Of a DNA stretch of 64,000 nt, positions 55,161 to 64,000 are shown piece after piece. The stretch is taken from NCBI GenBank assembly GCA_905116865.2, contig CAJHNH020002798.1, positions 29,386-93,385 on the forward strand. The letters run 5' to 3'. The DNA comes from Candidula unifasciata. Its lineage: Eukaryota; Mollusca; Gastropoda; Stylommatophora; Geomitridae. A program made the translations under genes and the position numbers. The notes beneath the pieces were generated by a model, which was not told the origin of the DNA, made no database searches, and saw only the letters and a program-made list of their open reading frames with translations. Every line of letters starts with the position of its first letter. Position 1 is the first letter of the stretch.

Positions 55161-56740
55161 CCGAAGTCAGTCAAAAATAAAGATAAATCTTTTTTGACAA
55201 CAAAAATAAAAGGATGAAAAAATATATAGAAGAAAGGACTGCAAGAGAAAAAAAAAAGTATATTATAAAAATGTGAGTAAACCTCAGAAAATAGGAAATT
55301 AGATAAATGGCTTAAGCTGTAGACTCCATTCTAGAGCAAGACTGTTGGCGTTGGTACCTCTGACGTCTGCTGTATATAGTTCATGTGTGTGCGAACCGTA
55401 GTATTGTGCCGCTACTGCTGTCAGTTTGACTTTCCACATGAGGCAGCAATAGGACACTTTTGTTGTTTTCACTGTGGTGTGAATGGAACAGTTATAAGGT
55501 CTCCAGTTTGCTGTGAAGTTGAAACCGCAACTGATAGCTGCCGTCTCCATTATAGTCGTTATAGTTATCATTGTGTGGTGAACAAAGACTTGTATGCCTC
55601 ACAGTATTTGTTAGTCTTTTATGTACTGCATTCCATTTATAGATGTTTTCATAGACGCCTGTAGCTGGGGCTCAGGCACCTTTAGCGACCCCCCCCCCCC
55701 CCCCCCCCCCCCCCCCCACCTCCCCAGCAATTCTAAGATTATGCTCAGCAAACACCGCTATTCGACAATTCAGGATGGTCAGCCATTGAGAATGAACTTG
55801 TTGACTCTTGCTTCTGCAACTGAATCCAGTGACTTCCTGTGCCAGGAAAGCAAAGACGTTGTAGTTAGCAATCCCGAAAAATTCCTCTACCTTAGCTGCC
55901 ACCCAGGTTAAGCATAACCTCATTTGTAGCAGAATGGAAGAGCGGTATTTTTTAAGACCCAGATTCTTCAAGGACTTAAGGGTGATATGTGACGTTAGAG
56001 ACTTGGCCTCGGCGGGCTGCCATAGTATTCTCAAAATAACAATATTTGGCATTGCATGAGTTATTGTGAGCACGCAAAATCCTGTCTAGTGAACGTTCGA
56101 GTACCATACTTCTTACTTGATAGACATTGCCACTATTTGTTTTATTCCTTCTGCTGGAATAGTGTTTTCATTGCTCTTGGTGTTTGTTCTGTTTGGTTAC
56201 TGTTGCCTCTTTCTGTGATCAGAGTATCGAAGTTGTTATATATGTATTATTTCCAGATACTAGTCTCTTGGCTGCTTGAAGTTTAGTTACTGTTACTTCA
56301 TTGTAGTTTTTGTTTAAAATAGTATTCATTTTCTCTATCTGGTTACCCGTAACATTAGAAGGGAGCATCCCGTGGAGAGGCTTTCAAGGCAAGAACAGGG
56401 TGGCTGAATAGCGATCTAAACGCTGCTTGTGCATTGCTCTCCTCAAACCAGGAGTGGTGTCTATTTGCGTTTACCTGGTTTCTGGGCTGACCCCTAACAG
56501 GCTAAACATCAAGCCACCAACAAAGCTTAACTTCCCATGAGTGGTGAGAGGCTCGATCTCAAAACAAAAAAGTAACAATTTCACCAAGTGACACAATCCA
56601 ATGAGTGCCGATTGATCTATACCAGTGTTTTTCATAGTGGACGCTACCCCCCCCCCCCACCTCCCACCCCACGGGTGCTGGGACAATCCAGAGGGTGGTT
56701 GCAACCTCAGGTGCTGTTGGGAGGCATTGCATAAAAATAT
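55160..56740. other. No assignable gene
   Basis: Contains a C27-29 homopolymer (55689-55717) and a C10 run (56649-56658). The 133-codon minus-strand frame that crosses the C run is not credible as a gene. Confidence 0.4.
55689..55717 (+). repeat. Poly(C) homopolymer
   Basis: About 29 consecutive C residues; the longest homopolymer in the window. Confidence 0.95.
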
Positions 56741-56959
56741 GCCAGCCGCGGAGAGGGAGAGAGTAAAGTGAGAGAGAAAACATTCTGATAAACCATTTAT
56801 AGCTTTCTGAATGTAGTGCGACGGATTAAAATCGCAACGGGTATCTCTTCTTTTTTCTTGTTTCGTCTCACGGTTAAGAGGTTGTAGCTTAGTGACATAA
56901 ATGTATTTATTTGCGTTGAGCTTCTCATGTGGTCTTGGTGACGAATTTGTTAATCTTTT

Positions 56960-57095
56960 AGCAGGTTTCAGCTACACCATTTATCCATCTCTTGCTTGGT
57001 CCTCATCTCAGATGCTATGCAGTAAAAAATCTAATAATCAATTTAGTCTGGCTGCATTCTTACTAGATGGCCGAACAATTTCTGTATTTATCTTG
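56960..57095 (-). pseudogene. LINE 3' coding fragment (RTE-like), copy 4
   Basis: Matches 19612-19755 (GCAGGTTTCAGCTACACCATTTATCCAT, CTGGCTGCATTCTTACTAGATGGCCGAAC). Same strand as copy 3. Confidence 0.6.
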
Positions 57096-57369
57096 AGCAT
57101 CTCAGGCGGCGTGTTCGATAGATTTAAATATACGCAGTTTGCCTGGTTGCATTCTTACTCGATGACTGAACATTATAATCAGTCCATTATACGAATAGCA
57201 AATGACAACTTACCACTGAAAGAAAACAAGACAAGTCAAGCACGGGTGACTGAAAAATAATGAATAAAATTAAACAAATTAATGAGTCATGTAATTAAAA
57301 TGTTAACGAGAATTATAATGAAAAGAATAAGATGAAATTGAAACGAAAAAGAGAACTCCTAAAAGTTAG

Positions 57370-57750
57370 ATAGATCCTATCCTTATATGTGGAAGTGAAC
57401 CATCGACAGTTGAAAAAGAAGTGTATAATTATTTGGAAGCTACGGAGATGTGGTTTTATGGACGAATGATGAGAATACCAAGGACAGACAACAAAGTAAT
57501 GAAGATATTTTGGAAGAAACTGACTCCCAAAAACGACTGAGTGCCAATATAAGAAAGAGACAGTCTACATTCTTTGGTCATATCATTAGAAGGAGAAAAC
57601 TGTAGTACAATGTGACAGTAGAAAAGTTGGAGGGAAAGAGAGGCAGAGGAAGTGAGGACATTTTGAAATCATCATATAAAGGATCATCTGCATCAGAGCT
57701 GCACTTCAAGAAGAAGTATATGATTGTGCCGCTTACAGTTAAACGTGACA
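57370..57750 (+). pseudogene. LINE C-terminal coding fragment
   Basis: Reads LICGSEPSTVEKEV, YLEATEMWFYGRMMRIPRTDN, then RDSLHSLV-type frame-shifted text whose DNA matches RRRQS(T/S)FF.H and the R-G-K segment of 22.4 kb. It belongs to the same family as 22265-22640 and 4770-5000; several frame breaks. Confidence 0.7.
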
Positions 57751-57948
57751 TTGTACATTTGTTCTAACAACAGCTAATTACATCTTGAAATTCCAAGCAA
57801 ATTAATGCAAATCCTATGAAATACAACAAATAGAAGTCGTTATGATATATATAGTAAACAAAATCGCCCGTAATTTCTATTTCTTGAAAGGGTGGTTCAT
57901 TCTAGGAGTGAGAGCATCTTGTTTTCCTGACATTCAGCAAGCATAGCA

Positions 57949-58650
57949 GAGCTCCACAGAGGAGCATGTACAGCAGGAGTCCGCCGATCAACAGTAGAAG
58001 ATTCCTTGTCGACAATTGTTTCGGCCCATCTACTCCTAGACAATTTTAGAGGGTTTGCCGACCTGGGCGATGACTTCCAGGCCTCGATCTTCTCCTGCTA
58101 CACTTTACCGGATGTTCTCGGACATCTTTTTCATTTTCTTCGGCATTCTGAGCCCTTGAGGTTCATTGCTGCAAATATCACCAACCTTCATTCATCTCTC
58201 TGGTTGGCTATCTCTTTCCAGTTGGTGACACCAAGTGCTTGCAGGTCTGTCTGAATATTATCTCTCCATCGACTTCTTAGTCTGCCTCGTGGTCTACGAT
58301 CTTTCATCTCCCTGGTGTATACAGTTTTTACTTCTCTGTCATCTGACATTCTTTCAATATGTTCCAACCATTTAAGTCTATTAGCTCTCATGCAGCCAGT
58401 GATCAACCGTGATTTCAACAGATTATGAATTTCGTGATTGCTTCTCCCTTTCCCTTCACTGCTGTTTGCATCTTTGATGGGTCCAAAGATTTGTCGTAAG
58501 ACTCTGTTTTCGAAAACCTGTAGTAAAGATTCAACTCTTTTAGTTGTGCTCCAAGTTTCAGAGCCATAGAACACGACTGGTCTAATCAAAGTTTTATATA
58601 TTTTGATCTTGGTGTTGCGAGACAGACACTTTGACTTTAGCAAATGTTCT
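57949..58650 (-). mobile_element. RTE-type LINE 3' end with shared module copy D
   Basis: The coding part (58188-58643) reads KIYKTLIRPVVFYGSETWSTTKRVESLLQVFENRVLRQIFG, NHEIHNLL, RLKWLEHIERMSD, RRPRGRLRSRWRDNIQTDLQALGVTNWKEIANQRDE and a stop: the standard C terminus of an RTE-type LINE. Its 3' UTR (58187-57949) then carries GAACATCCGGTAA, and the module with stem arms AATTGT (58045-58040) and ACAATT (58019-58014), compensated relative to copies A-C. It ends TGTACATGCTCCTCTGTGGAG. The RT core is not present. Confidence 0.85.
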
Positions 58651-59050
58651 CGGACATGGACAAGACGAAATGGTGACTATTCAACAGGTACTGTGGGATT
58701 CGAAGTTAAATATATGTATTGACAGACTCCTAATCGGGTTGCTGCCAGCATCATCAGTATAGAAACCGTGTGGGGGAGTAAGGAGTAGACTGAATAAGTG
58801 GGGGAATATTCCTAGCACAGTGGTATCATTTCTTGAATATTTCCTAAATACAGTAGGCGGTACAACACCTTACTATCAGTATTTTGGTTTGCGAAAGAGC
58901 TGCGAGAAATTTATAATGTCGGCACATTGTATCTCCAAAACAAACCGTTATTTGAGGTTTTGTTATTTTTTTAACGAGAAAAGTATATCTCCTCCTTTTT
59001 CTCCTCTTCCTCCACTCCTTCTTCTTCTTGTTTTTATTGTTTCTTCTTAT
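58650..59050. other. No assignable gene
   Basis: No recognised coding signature before the TTC tract. Confidence 0.4.
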
Positions 59051-59051
59051 T

Positions 59052-59192
59052 TCTTTTTCTTCTTCTTCTTCTTCTTCTTCTTCTTCTTCTTCTTCTTCTT
59101 CTTCTTCTTCTTCTTCTTCTTCTTCTTCTTCTTCTTCTTCTTCTTCTTCTTCTTCTTCTTCTTCTTCTTCTTCTTCTTCTTCTTCTTCTTTT
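59052..59192 (+). repeat. (TTC)n tract, about 45 triplets
   Basis: Second TTC tract, on the same strand as the giant one at 37.2-38.4 kb. Frames of poly-F and poly-S across it are not genes. Confidence 0.95.
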
Positions 59193-59199
59193 TCTTTGT

Positions 59200-59620
59200 T
59201 AATTTTTTTAACGGGCGACTGGCAGACTATTTTACGGTTTAAAGTTAGGACGTAATATATGGGGTAGTCATGTATGCCTCTTTCGGCCCCAGATGTCTTA
59301 TTTTAGCAGATCCTTGATTAGTTATATTTACGAAATGCTTCGTAAGGAGAAATGAGAAAATTCTTTTCCACTAAAAAATGTGCCCTTGAAACATGCATGG
59401 GGGGGGGGGGGAATAAACTATATGTTTAAACTACTAACAATTAATTACTAACTACTAACAACAACATCGCTATTAAAAAAATGTTCGTGCTCCTGAATTA
59501 TGCATGACGTCTCTTCACGAGTGGTTGCAAACTGCATTAGTACAATGGCTTGAGCTAGATTTGTGAATGCTTCGGGACAACTTTTGCGTTTGAAGAACGT
59601 CCCCGATGCTGTATTTTTAC
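59200..59620. other. No assignable gene
   Basis: Includes a G13 run (59400-59412). Nothing else recognised. Confidence 0.4.
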
Positions 59621-59627
59621 ATCTAAA

Positions 59628-60062
59628 GAACTGTCAGTTACAACAGAACTGTCAGTTACAACAGAACTACTGTCAGTTACAACAGAACTGTCAGTTAAAA
59701 CAAAACTGTTAGTTACAACAGAACTGTCAGTTACAACCGAAATTTCAGTTACGACAGAACTGTCAGTTACAATAGAACTGTCAGTTACAACAGAACTGTT
59801 AGTTACAACAGAACTGTCAGTTACAACAAAACTGTCAGTTACAACAGAACTGTCAGTTACAACACAACTGTCAGTTACAACAGAACTGTCAGTTAAAACA
59901 AAACTGTTAGTTACAACAGAACTGTCATTTACAACAGAAAGGTCAGTTACAACAGAACTGTCAGTTACAACAGAACTCTGTTTCAACGAAACTGTCAGTT
60001 ACAACAGAACTATAGGTTTGAACATAACTGTCAGTTACAACAGACCTATCCGTTACAACAAA
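59628..60062 (-). repeat. 18-bp minisatellite, about 24 copies, higher-order structure
   Basis: Unit AGAACTGTCAGTTACAAC on the plus strand. On the minus strand it reads as a six-residue repeat (SSVVTD) in an open frame of 143 codons. Variant units (AAAACAAAACTGTTAG at 59698 and 59896) recur 198 bp apart, equal to 11 units. The lack of a plausible start, signal peptide or neighbouring exon makes coding use unlikely. Confidence 0.92.
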
Positions 60063-60214
60063 CTTACAAGCTTACCATTTTCAAAGTGTCTAAATATATA
60101 TACCCTGCAAATAACAATACATTTCCAGGATTCTCGTGTATGGTTACCCTAAACGTGAGACATACAATGGTACATTCATTATGATTAATTTACATAAGTA
60201 ATAGTCCCATTTAG

Positions 60215-60320
60215 TAGCAATGGCAAACTACTGGACGTAAAAATTGCCTAGAAAAATACCATAACCAAACAATGCTGGGGTTGATTCTGCAACGTCCAGC
60301 AAAGGATACGCAACTAGCTA
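60215..60320 (+). mobile_element. SINE family B, 3' part
   Basis: AGCAATGGCAAACTACTGGACG, AATGCTGGGGTTGATTC.GCAACGTCC, AAAGGATACGCAACTAGC; matches 24640-24760. Confidence 0.65.
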
Positions 60321-60329
60321 ACATAAAAA

Positions 60330-61290
60330 ATAAAAAAAATGCACATTGCAATTTCCTCATAAACTGAACTAGGGTTATTGAAACTGATATCAGTAATTAT
60401 GTAAACTGCATATTCTCTACATAATTTGTACACACCGAACCCGGCATGTATTGGTTTGTTGTGTAGTCTTCCTTGTCATTATAATGTTTAGTAGTTTATT
60501 GTTGCTTTTGATATGGTACAACAGGAGGGAAATGTACCGTTGCCAAGATTAATACGAAGTGCTCCACTGCCGAGTAGCCCACAGCCGCATCAAAATAAAG
60601 TAGACTATATTACCATCTGTACCACTAAAGTACTAATACATGATGTCTATTACACCATTTTGGTTTGTACAGTTTGACATTTGACATTGTATATATGTTT
60701 TCATCATAACGTATATTATAAAAAGCGTAGAAAATTAATTTAAAAAAAAAAAACAGTAGATAAACACCTATTGCCTATTCTGTTGTGGGTGGTTCAACAG
60801 TTGAGTGACAAGAATGTTTAGGCCTTACTAAATAGACCAGGAAACAGACAGGGAGACTTTTTATCAGGCTGCTATGTCATCATCAGTATTGAAACTCCCT
60901 GTGTTGTGGAAAAAGTTGTCGAAAACAGTGTGGAGATATTCCAAGTGTAGAAACACCGCTTCTTGGTTTATTCGTAGATGGAATAGAAAGCACAATGTCT
61001 TAATATCATCTGCCAGTGTGTTTTTGATTTTGTTCAGTCTCAGCATTAGAGGTCGACTGCTCTCTTTGATCATATTACAATGTAAGGCCCCACTTGGCAA
61101 CTCTCATTACACTGAGCGAAAGGCACGAGAAGTTCATTTCCAGCCACCCACAACGGAAATCGAACCCTGGTAAATCGATGATTTAACACCTAAAAGAATA
61201 TTGTAAGTTCTAACTACAGAGAAACACGAATTTGCTATATCAGCAATCAGCTGTACACACATTCGTAACTGTAACGGACTCACAGAGTAG
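60330..61290. other. No assignable gene
   Basis: A minus-strand B-box-like GGGTTCGATTTCC near 61148-61160 hints at a SINE head, but no family body was recognised. Nothing else. Confidence 0.4.
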
Positions 61291-61665
61291 CTGAGAAATA
61301 TGAAGACAGTCATTCTCCGTGCAGAGTGGCAAGCATCGCTTCAAGAGGTCCTGGGTAGTTAGCGTTCTTTTGATATTTTCTCCAGGTCATACTGGTCTTT
61401 CGGGAAACGATCAGGTAGACAGACTAACCGGTTCTGCACCACTGGATGGTGAACTCATGTATGACAAGCTAGACCTTGTGAGGACCCTTTGGGAGCCAGT
61501 GAACTGTGCGGAGGCACAAGTAGATCATTACGGGGATCTGGTCGACGAATGTATGAGCAGGCAGCTACTGGTGCCACCAGAATATGAGCTCTTCACTTGC
61601 TGCTGAAGATGGCGGGCGGATCGCTTATGGGAGTGTCCCAAATTGTGTGATGTCGATTCTTAATA
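61290..61665 (+). pseudogene. LINE RNase H domain, C-terminal part
   Basis: Reads VLLIFSPGHTGLSGNDQVDRLTGSAPLDGELMYDKLDLV: the last RNase H motif (P-G-H-x-G-x-x-G-N-D-x-x-D-R-L), with catalytic D conserved. It then continues to PPEYELFTCC, a stop, and (same frame) RWRADRLWECP, matching the end of the 29560-29850 fragment. Upstream RNase H motifs and the RT were not found. Confidence 0.75.
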
Positions 61666-61669
61666 CAAA

Positions 61670-62265
61670 ATTCAACGAATTTGCTAAGCCGTGATTTGAC
61701 CTAATGTATAAATTCTTTATTCATTAAAGTACATTATGACACTGCTAGCAATATATTATTGAAATAAAGCTAACACAACAGACGTGTATGCTCCTGAAAT
61801 GTGCATGACCTGTCATTGAACGTGGTGCCTCAATATTAATAACTATAATTTGGCTTGAGATGTAAATGTGAAACAAAGTGTCAACGAATTCACTTCCCGG
61901 CTGATTGTCTGATCTATTTCTGGACTGTTCTACAATACAGATGACTATATTCATCGTCAATTTAGCCTAGGAAACAACGATAAAGTGGACTTGGTGTCTT
62001 CTCATATTTCGCAAAACAAAATGGGATCCATTTTGGGCTTCTGAATTGTGGCATCCTGGAGAAGGCAAACGTTTGAAATTTAAAATCAAACACACTGTGT
62101 ATTTCAGTTCTATAATGAACCGAAAATTGAAATTAACCACTCAAAAGATGTAAGTCTTTATACAAGTTATGTTTGTGTAAACTCAGAAGTAATGTGCTTG
62201 GCGAGAAGCGGCGAAATATGCTTGGCAATAATAAAATGTAAAGTAAGTTCTTCAACTTCAGCTTT
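61670..62265. other. No assignable gene
   Basis: No recognised coding or repeat signature. Confidence 0.4.
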
Positions 62266-62274
62266 GCGTTCAGC

Positions 62275-62545
62275 TTCGTATGCTCAGATCAGACCATCAG
62301 GTGGGTTTCCTCTATGAACTCGCATGTTAATAGCAGGTCCTTCATGGTTCCCCATTGCTTGCTCTGCATACAGCTCTTGAGGCCAAGTGTCTTTTGTTGT
62401 ACGTAGAGTTGGCAGGTCTGCAGAACGTGCATAGGTGTTTGCGGTTCTGTTTGACAGGCACACTGTATGGACTGTACAATCTTTATTGTATGCATGTGTT
62501 AGCTGAGCCTGCAGTGTCCTGTTCGTAGACGGAAAAGCAATTAAA
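62275..62545 (-). pseudogene. Jockey-like LINE 3' end fragment
   Basis: Minus-strand frame KIVQSIQCACQTEPQTPMHVLQTCQLYVQQK, TLGLKSCMQSKQWGTMKDLLLTCEFIEETHLMV and a stop: the cysteine-rich C terminus (C-x-C, H-V-L-Q-x-C) seen at 49359-49664 too. It ends near 62275, where GATGGTCTGATCTGAGCATACG (minus strand) matches the 49280-49310 end of the plus-strand copy. Confidence 0.75.
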
Positions 62546-62547
62546 GT

Positions 62548-62640
62548 AAAGGACCCCCTTCTCCATGCCATCATGCGTATTGGGCATATAGGGCTAGACC
62601 AATATTTTATAGGCCAATTGTTGCACTTCCGGGTTTCTTG
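62548..62640 (-). mobile_element. SINE family A, partial
   Basis: GTAAAGGACCCCCTTCTCC...GGCATATAGGGCTAGACCAATATTTTA parallels 26935-26985. Confidence 0.55.
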
Positions 62641-64000
62641 GTGAAGTTTTGGTCAGTATCAGATGAACTTTGTGTCAAGTTAAATCTGCCAGTTTTCCAT
62701 ACATAGGAAACTGCAAATCCATCCTGCTTAAAATCTCATTATTCTTTTGTCCTAGGAAGTCTTTCCTTTCAGTCTGTGTGATTTGGAATTTAATATCCCG
62801 TCTGCATGTGAGTGACTGGAATTACCCTATAATGGACATCACTTATTCAGCATACGAGCTGCGGTGGCCTAGCTCCTGGTGCTTTTGCCTACTGTTTTAG
62901 TCGGTTTATGGATATATAGGGTCAGGTCCCTTGGATGTTTGTTCCATTATTTGGTAGATATATGTAAACTGAACAGAATACCCAAATTCATGGATCACAG
63001 GGTCAAAGGTTTGAATAACCGTGGATTGAGAAGAAACGTGGGAGTTCAGAACGAGCGAGATCCACTGTCTTCATTATTGCATCAAGAGATTCACATGTGG
63101 ATAGTATTGAACGTGTGGGTTGAAAATTAAAACCAGTTAACTCCAAGTAGTCGAGAGGAAAAGACAGTCCATCGCTGAGACTCGCAAGGAGCAGACATAC
63201 TGGTCTGCATCGTCCCACTTCTTCTTCTTCTTTACATCCTCTTTTACCGCTTCGGGTGTCGAGGGAGATATAAGATCCTGCTTCGTGCTCTTCTGGCTGC
63301 TTCAACCATAGTTGCAGCCATGGTCAAATGCCGTGTGATCTGTCCGTTTATATTCCATTGCACTTGTTGTAGGGGCATTACATCCACTGGAGACTTGCTA
63401 GGCATGTCGCTTCACTAGAGCCCCGTTGGCCAGGACGTTTCGGGGTGACCCAGGATGGTCTTCGTGACTACCGCAGCTGCCCCGTGGCGCAAGGCCATAC
63501 CAAACTTCGCCCAATCCTAGCCATCCCCTACTTTGTCTTGGTACCAGCTCTGTCTCTTTGGAGTGATAATTCGAATCTCTGTAGACGAGTGGTGGTGTCG
63601 ATACTAGCCTGTATGTTCCAATGTTGGCATTACGTGCATCTATTCATCACACTGGGTCAGCGGAGACAAGTGTCTTCGTATTCTAAGGGGAACTCAGGTT
63701 GAGCAGTGATAATGTTCTCGATGGAGGTACCAGGTGATACCTAGTTTGTATGACAAGACAGCATGGAGTTGTTAAGGTGACGGGGTCTCTTAAAGAGAGG
63801 TCAGCGGACAACCACTGTTCCATCACGAAAGGTGGATCTGAGTGCTCTGGCGAAGTCACAAGCAGTAGCCACCTGGGACGTCGGATGCAGAAAAATAGTG
63901 TCAGTCTCGCCATGTGGATGCTTCTCAACGTGAAAGACAAATCGAGTGATTGGTGGCGGTGTTAGGCAGACGCCTGTGATTATCATCTTTGCTCATATTG
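62640..64000. other. No assignable gene
   Basis: No recognised coding or repeat signature apart from a short TTC run (63222-63234). Short frames overlap on both strands and look random. Confidence 0.4.

Noticed and set aside
55672..56073. 133-codon minus-strand frame
   Set aside because: Depends on reading through a poly(C) run of uncertain length; nothing recognisable on either side.
59555..59986. 143-codon SSVVTD-repeat protein
   Set aside because: An 18-bp minisatellite is open in frame by arithmetic; there is no supported start, no signal peptide and no homologous domain.

Overview
This is an animal nuclear genome window, most likely from a mollusc and probably a gastropod. That is an inference from three single-exon rhodopsin-like receptors that resemble the expanded chemosensory-type GPCRs of gastropods, and from the mixture of LINEs, tRNA-headed SINEs and long microsatellites. 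There is no operon structure, rRNA, genuine tRNA, CRISPR array or prokaryotic feature. Over most of its length the window is a repeat graveyard.

Host genes: two apparently intact 7TM receptors (17478-18554 minus, 357-358 codons; 53118-54191 plus) and one dead relative (9193-10265 minus, one in-frame stop and one frameshift). All three share the same variant motifs: LERC in place of DRY at the end of TM3, and N-I-x-x-Y in place of NPxxY in TM7. They look like dispersed members of one expanded receptor family.

Layout: 1-5 kb, overlapping fragments of three LINE families and a 1.2 kb inverted repeat. 5-8.5 kb, SINEs, a dinucleotide tract and a 5'-truncated CR1/L2-like LINE on the minus strand. 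9-10.6 kb, receptor pseudogene with a 79-bp tandem repeat upstream. 11-16 kb, degenerate tandem repeats, four copies of an approximately 190-bp dispersed repeat ('repeat C') and a mariner end. 17.4-18.6 kb, receptor gene. 19-23.7 kb, LINE tails and a nested hAT-like element inside an AT tract. 24-31 kb, mostly unassignable, with SINEs. 31-36.7 kb, a restriction-like-endonuclease (RLE) LINE inserted in a Tc1 transposon with a 19-bp target-site duplication. 37.2-38.4 kb, a 1.17 kb TTC/GAA tract. 39-42 kb, GA tracts and a second, internally deleted RLE LINE. 44-50.8 kb, several Jockey-type and RTE-type LINE fragments. 51-52.7 kb, repeat C pair plus a mariner carrying a LINE insertion. 53.1-54.2 kb, receptor gene. 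54.3-64 kb, SINEs, LINE ends, a second TTC tract and an 18-bp minisatellite with higher-order structure.

The most interesting signal is a roughly 190-nt 3' module shared by two otherwise unrelated LINE types (RLE-type and RTE-type). Its four copies contain a stem whose two arms change in a compensating way, which suggests a selected RNA hairpin. All functional statements are from reading the sequence; no database search was run.
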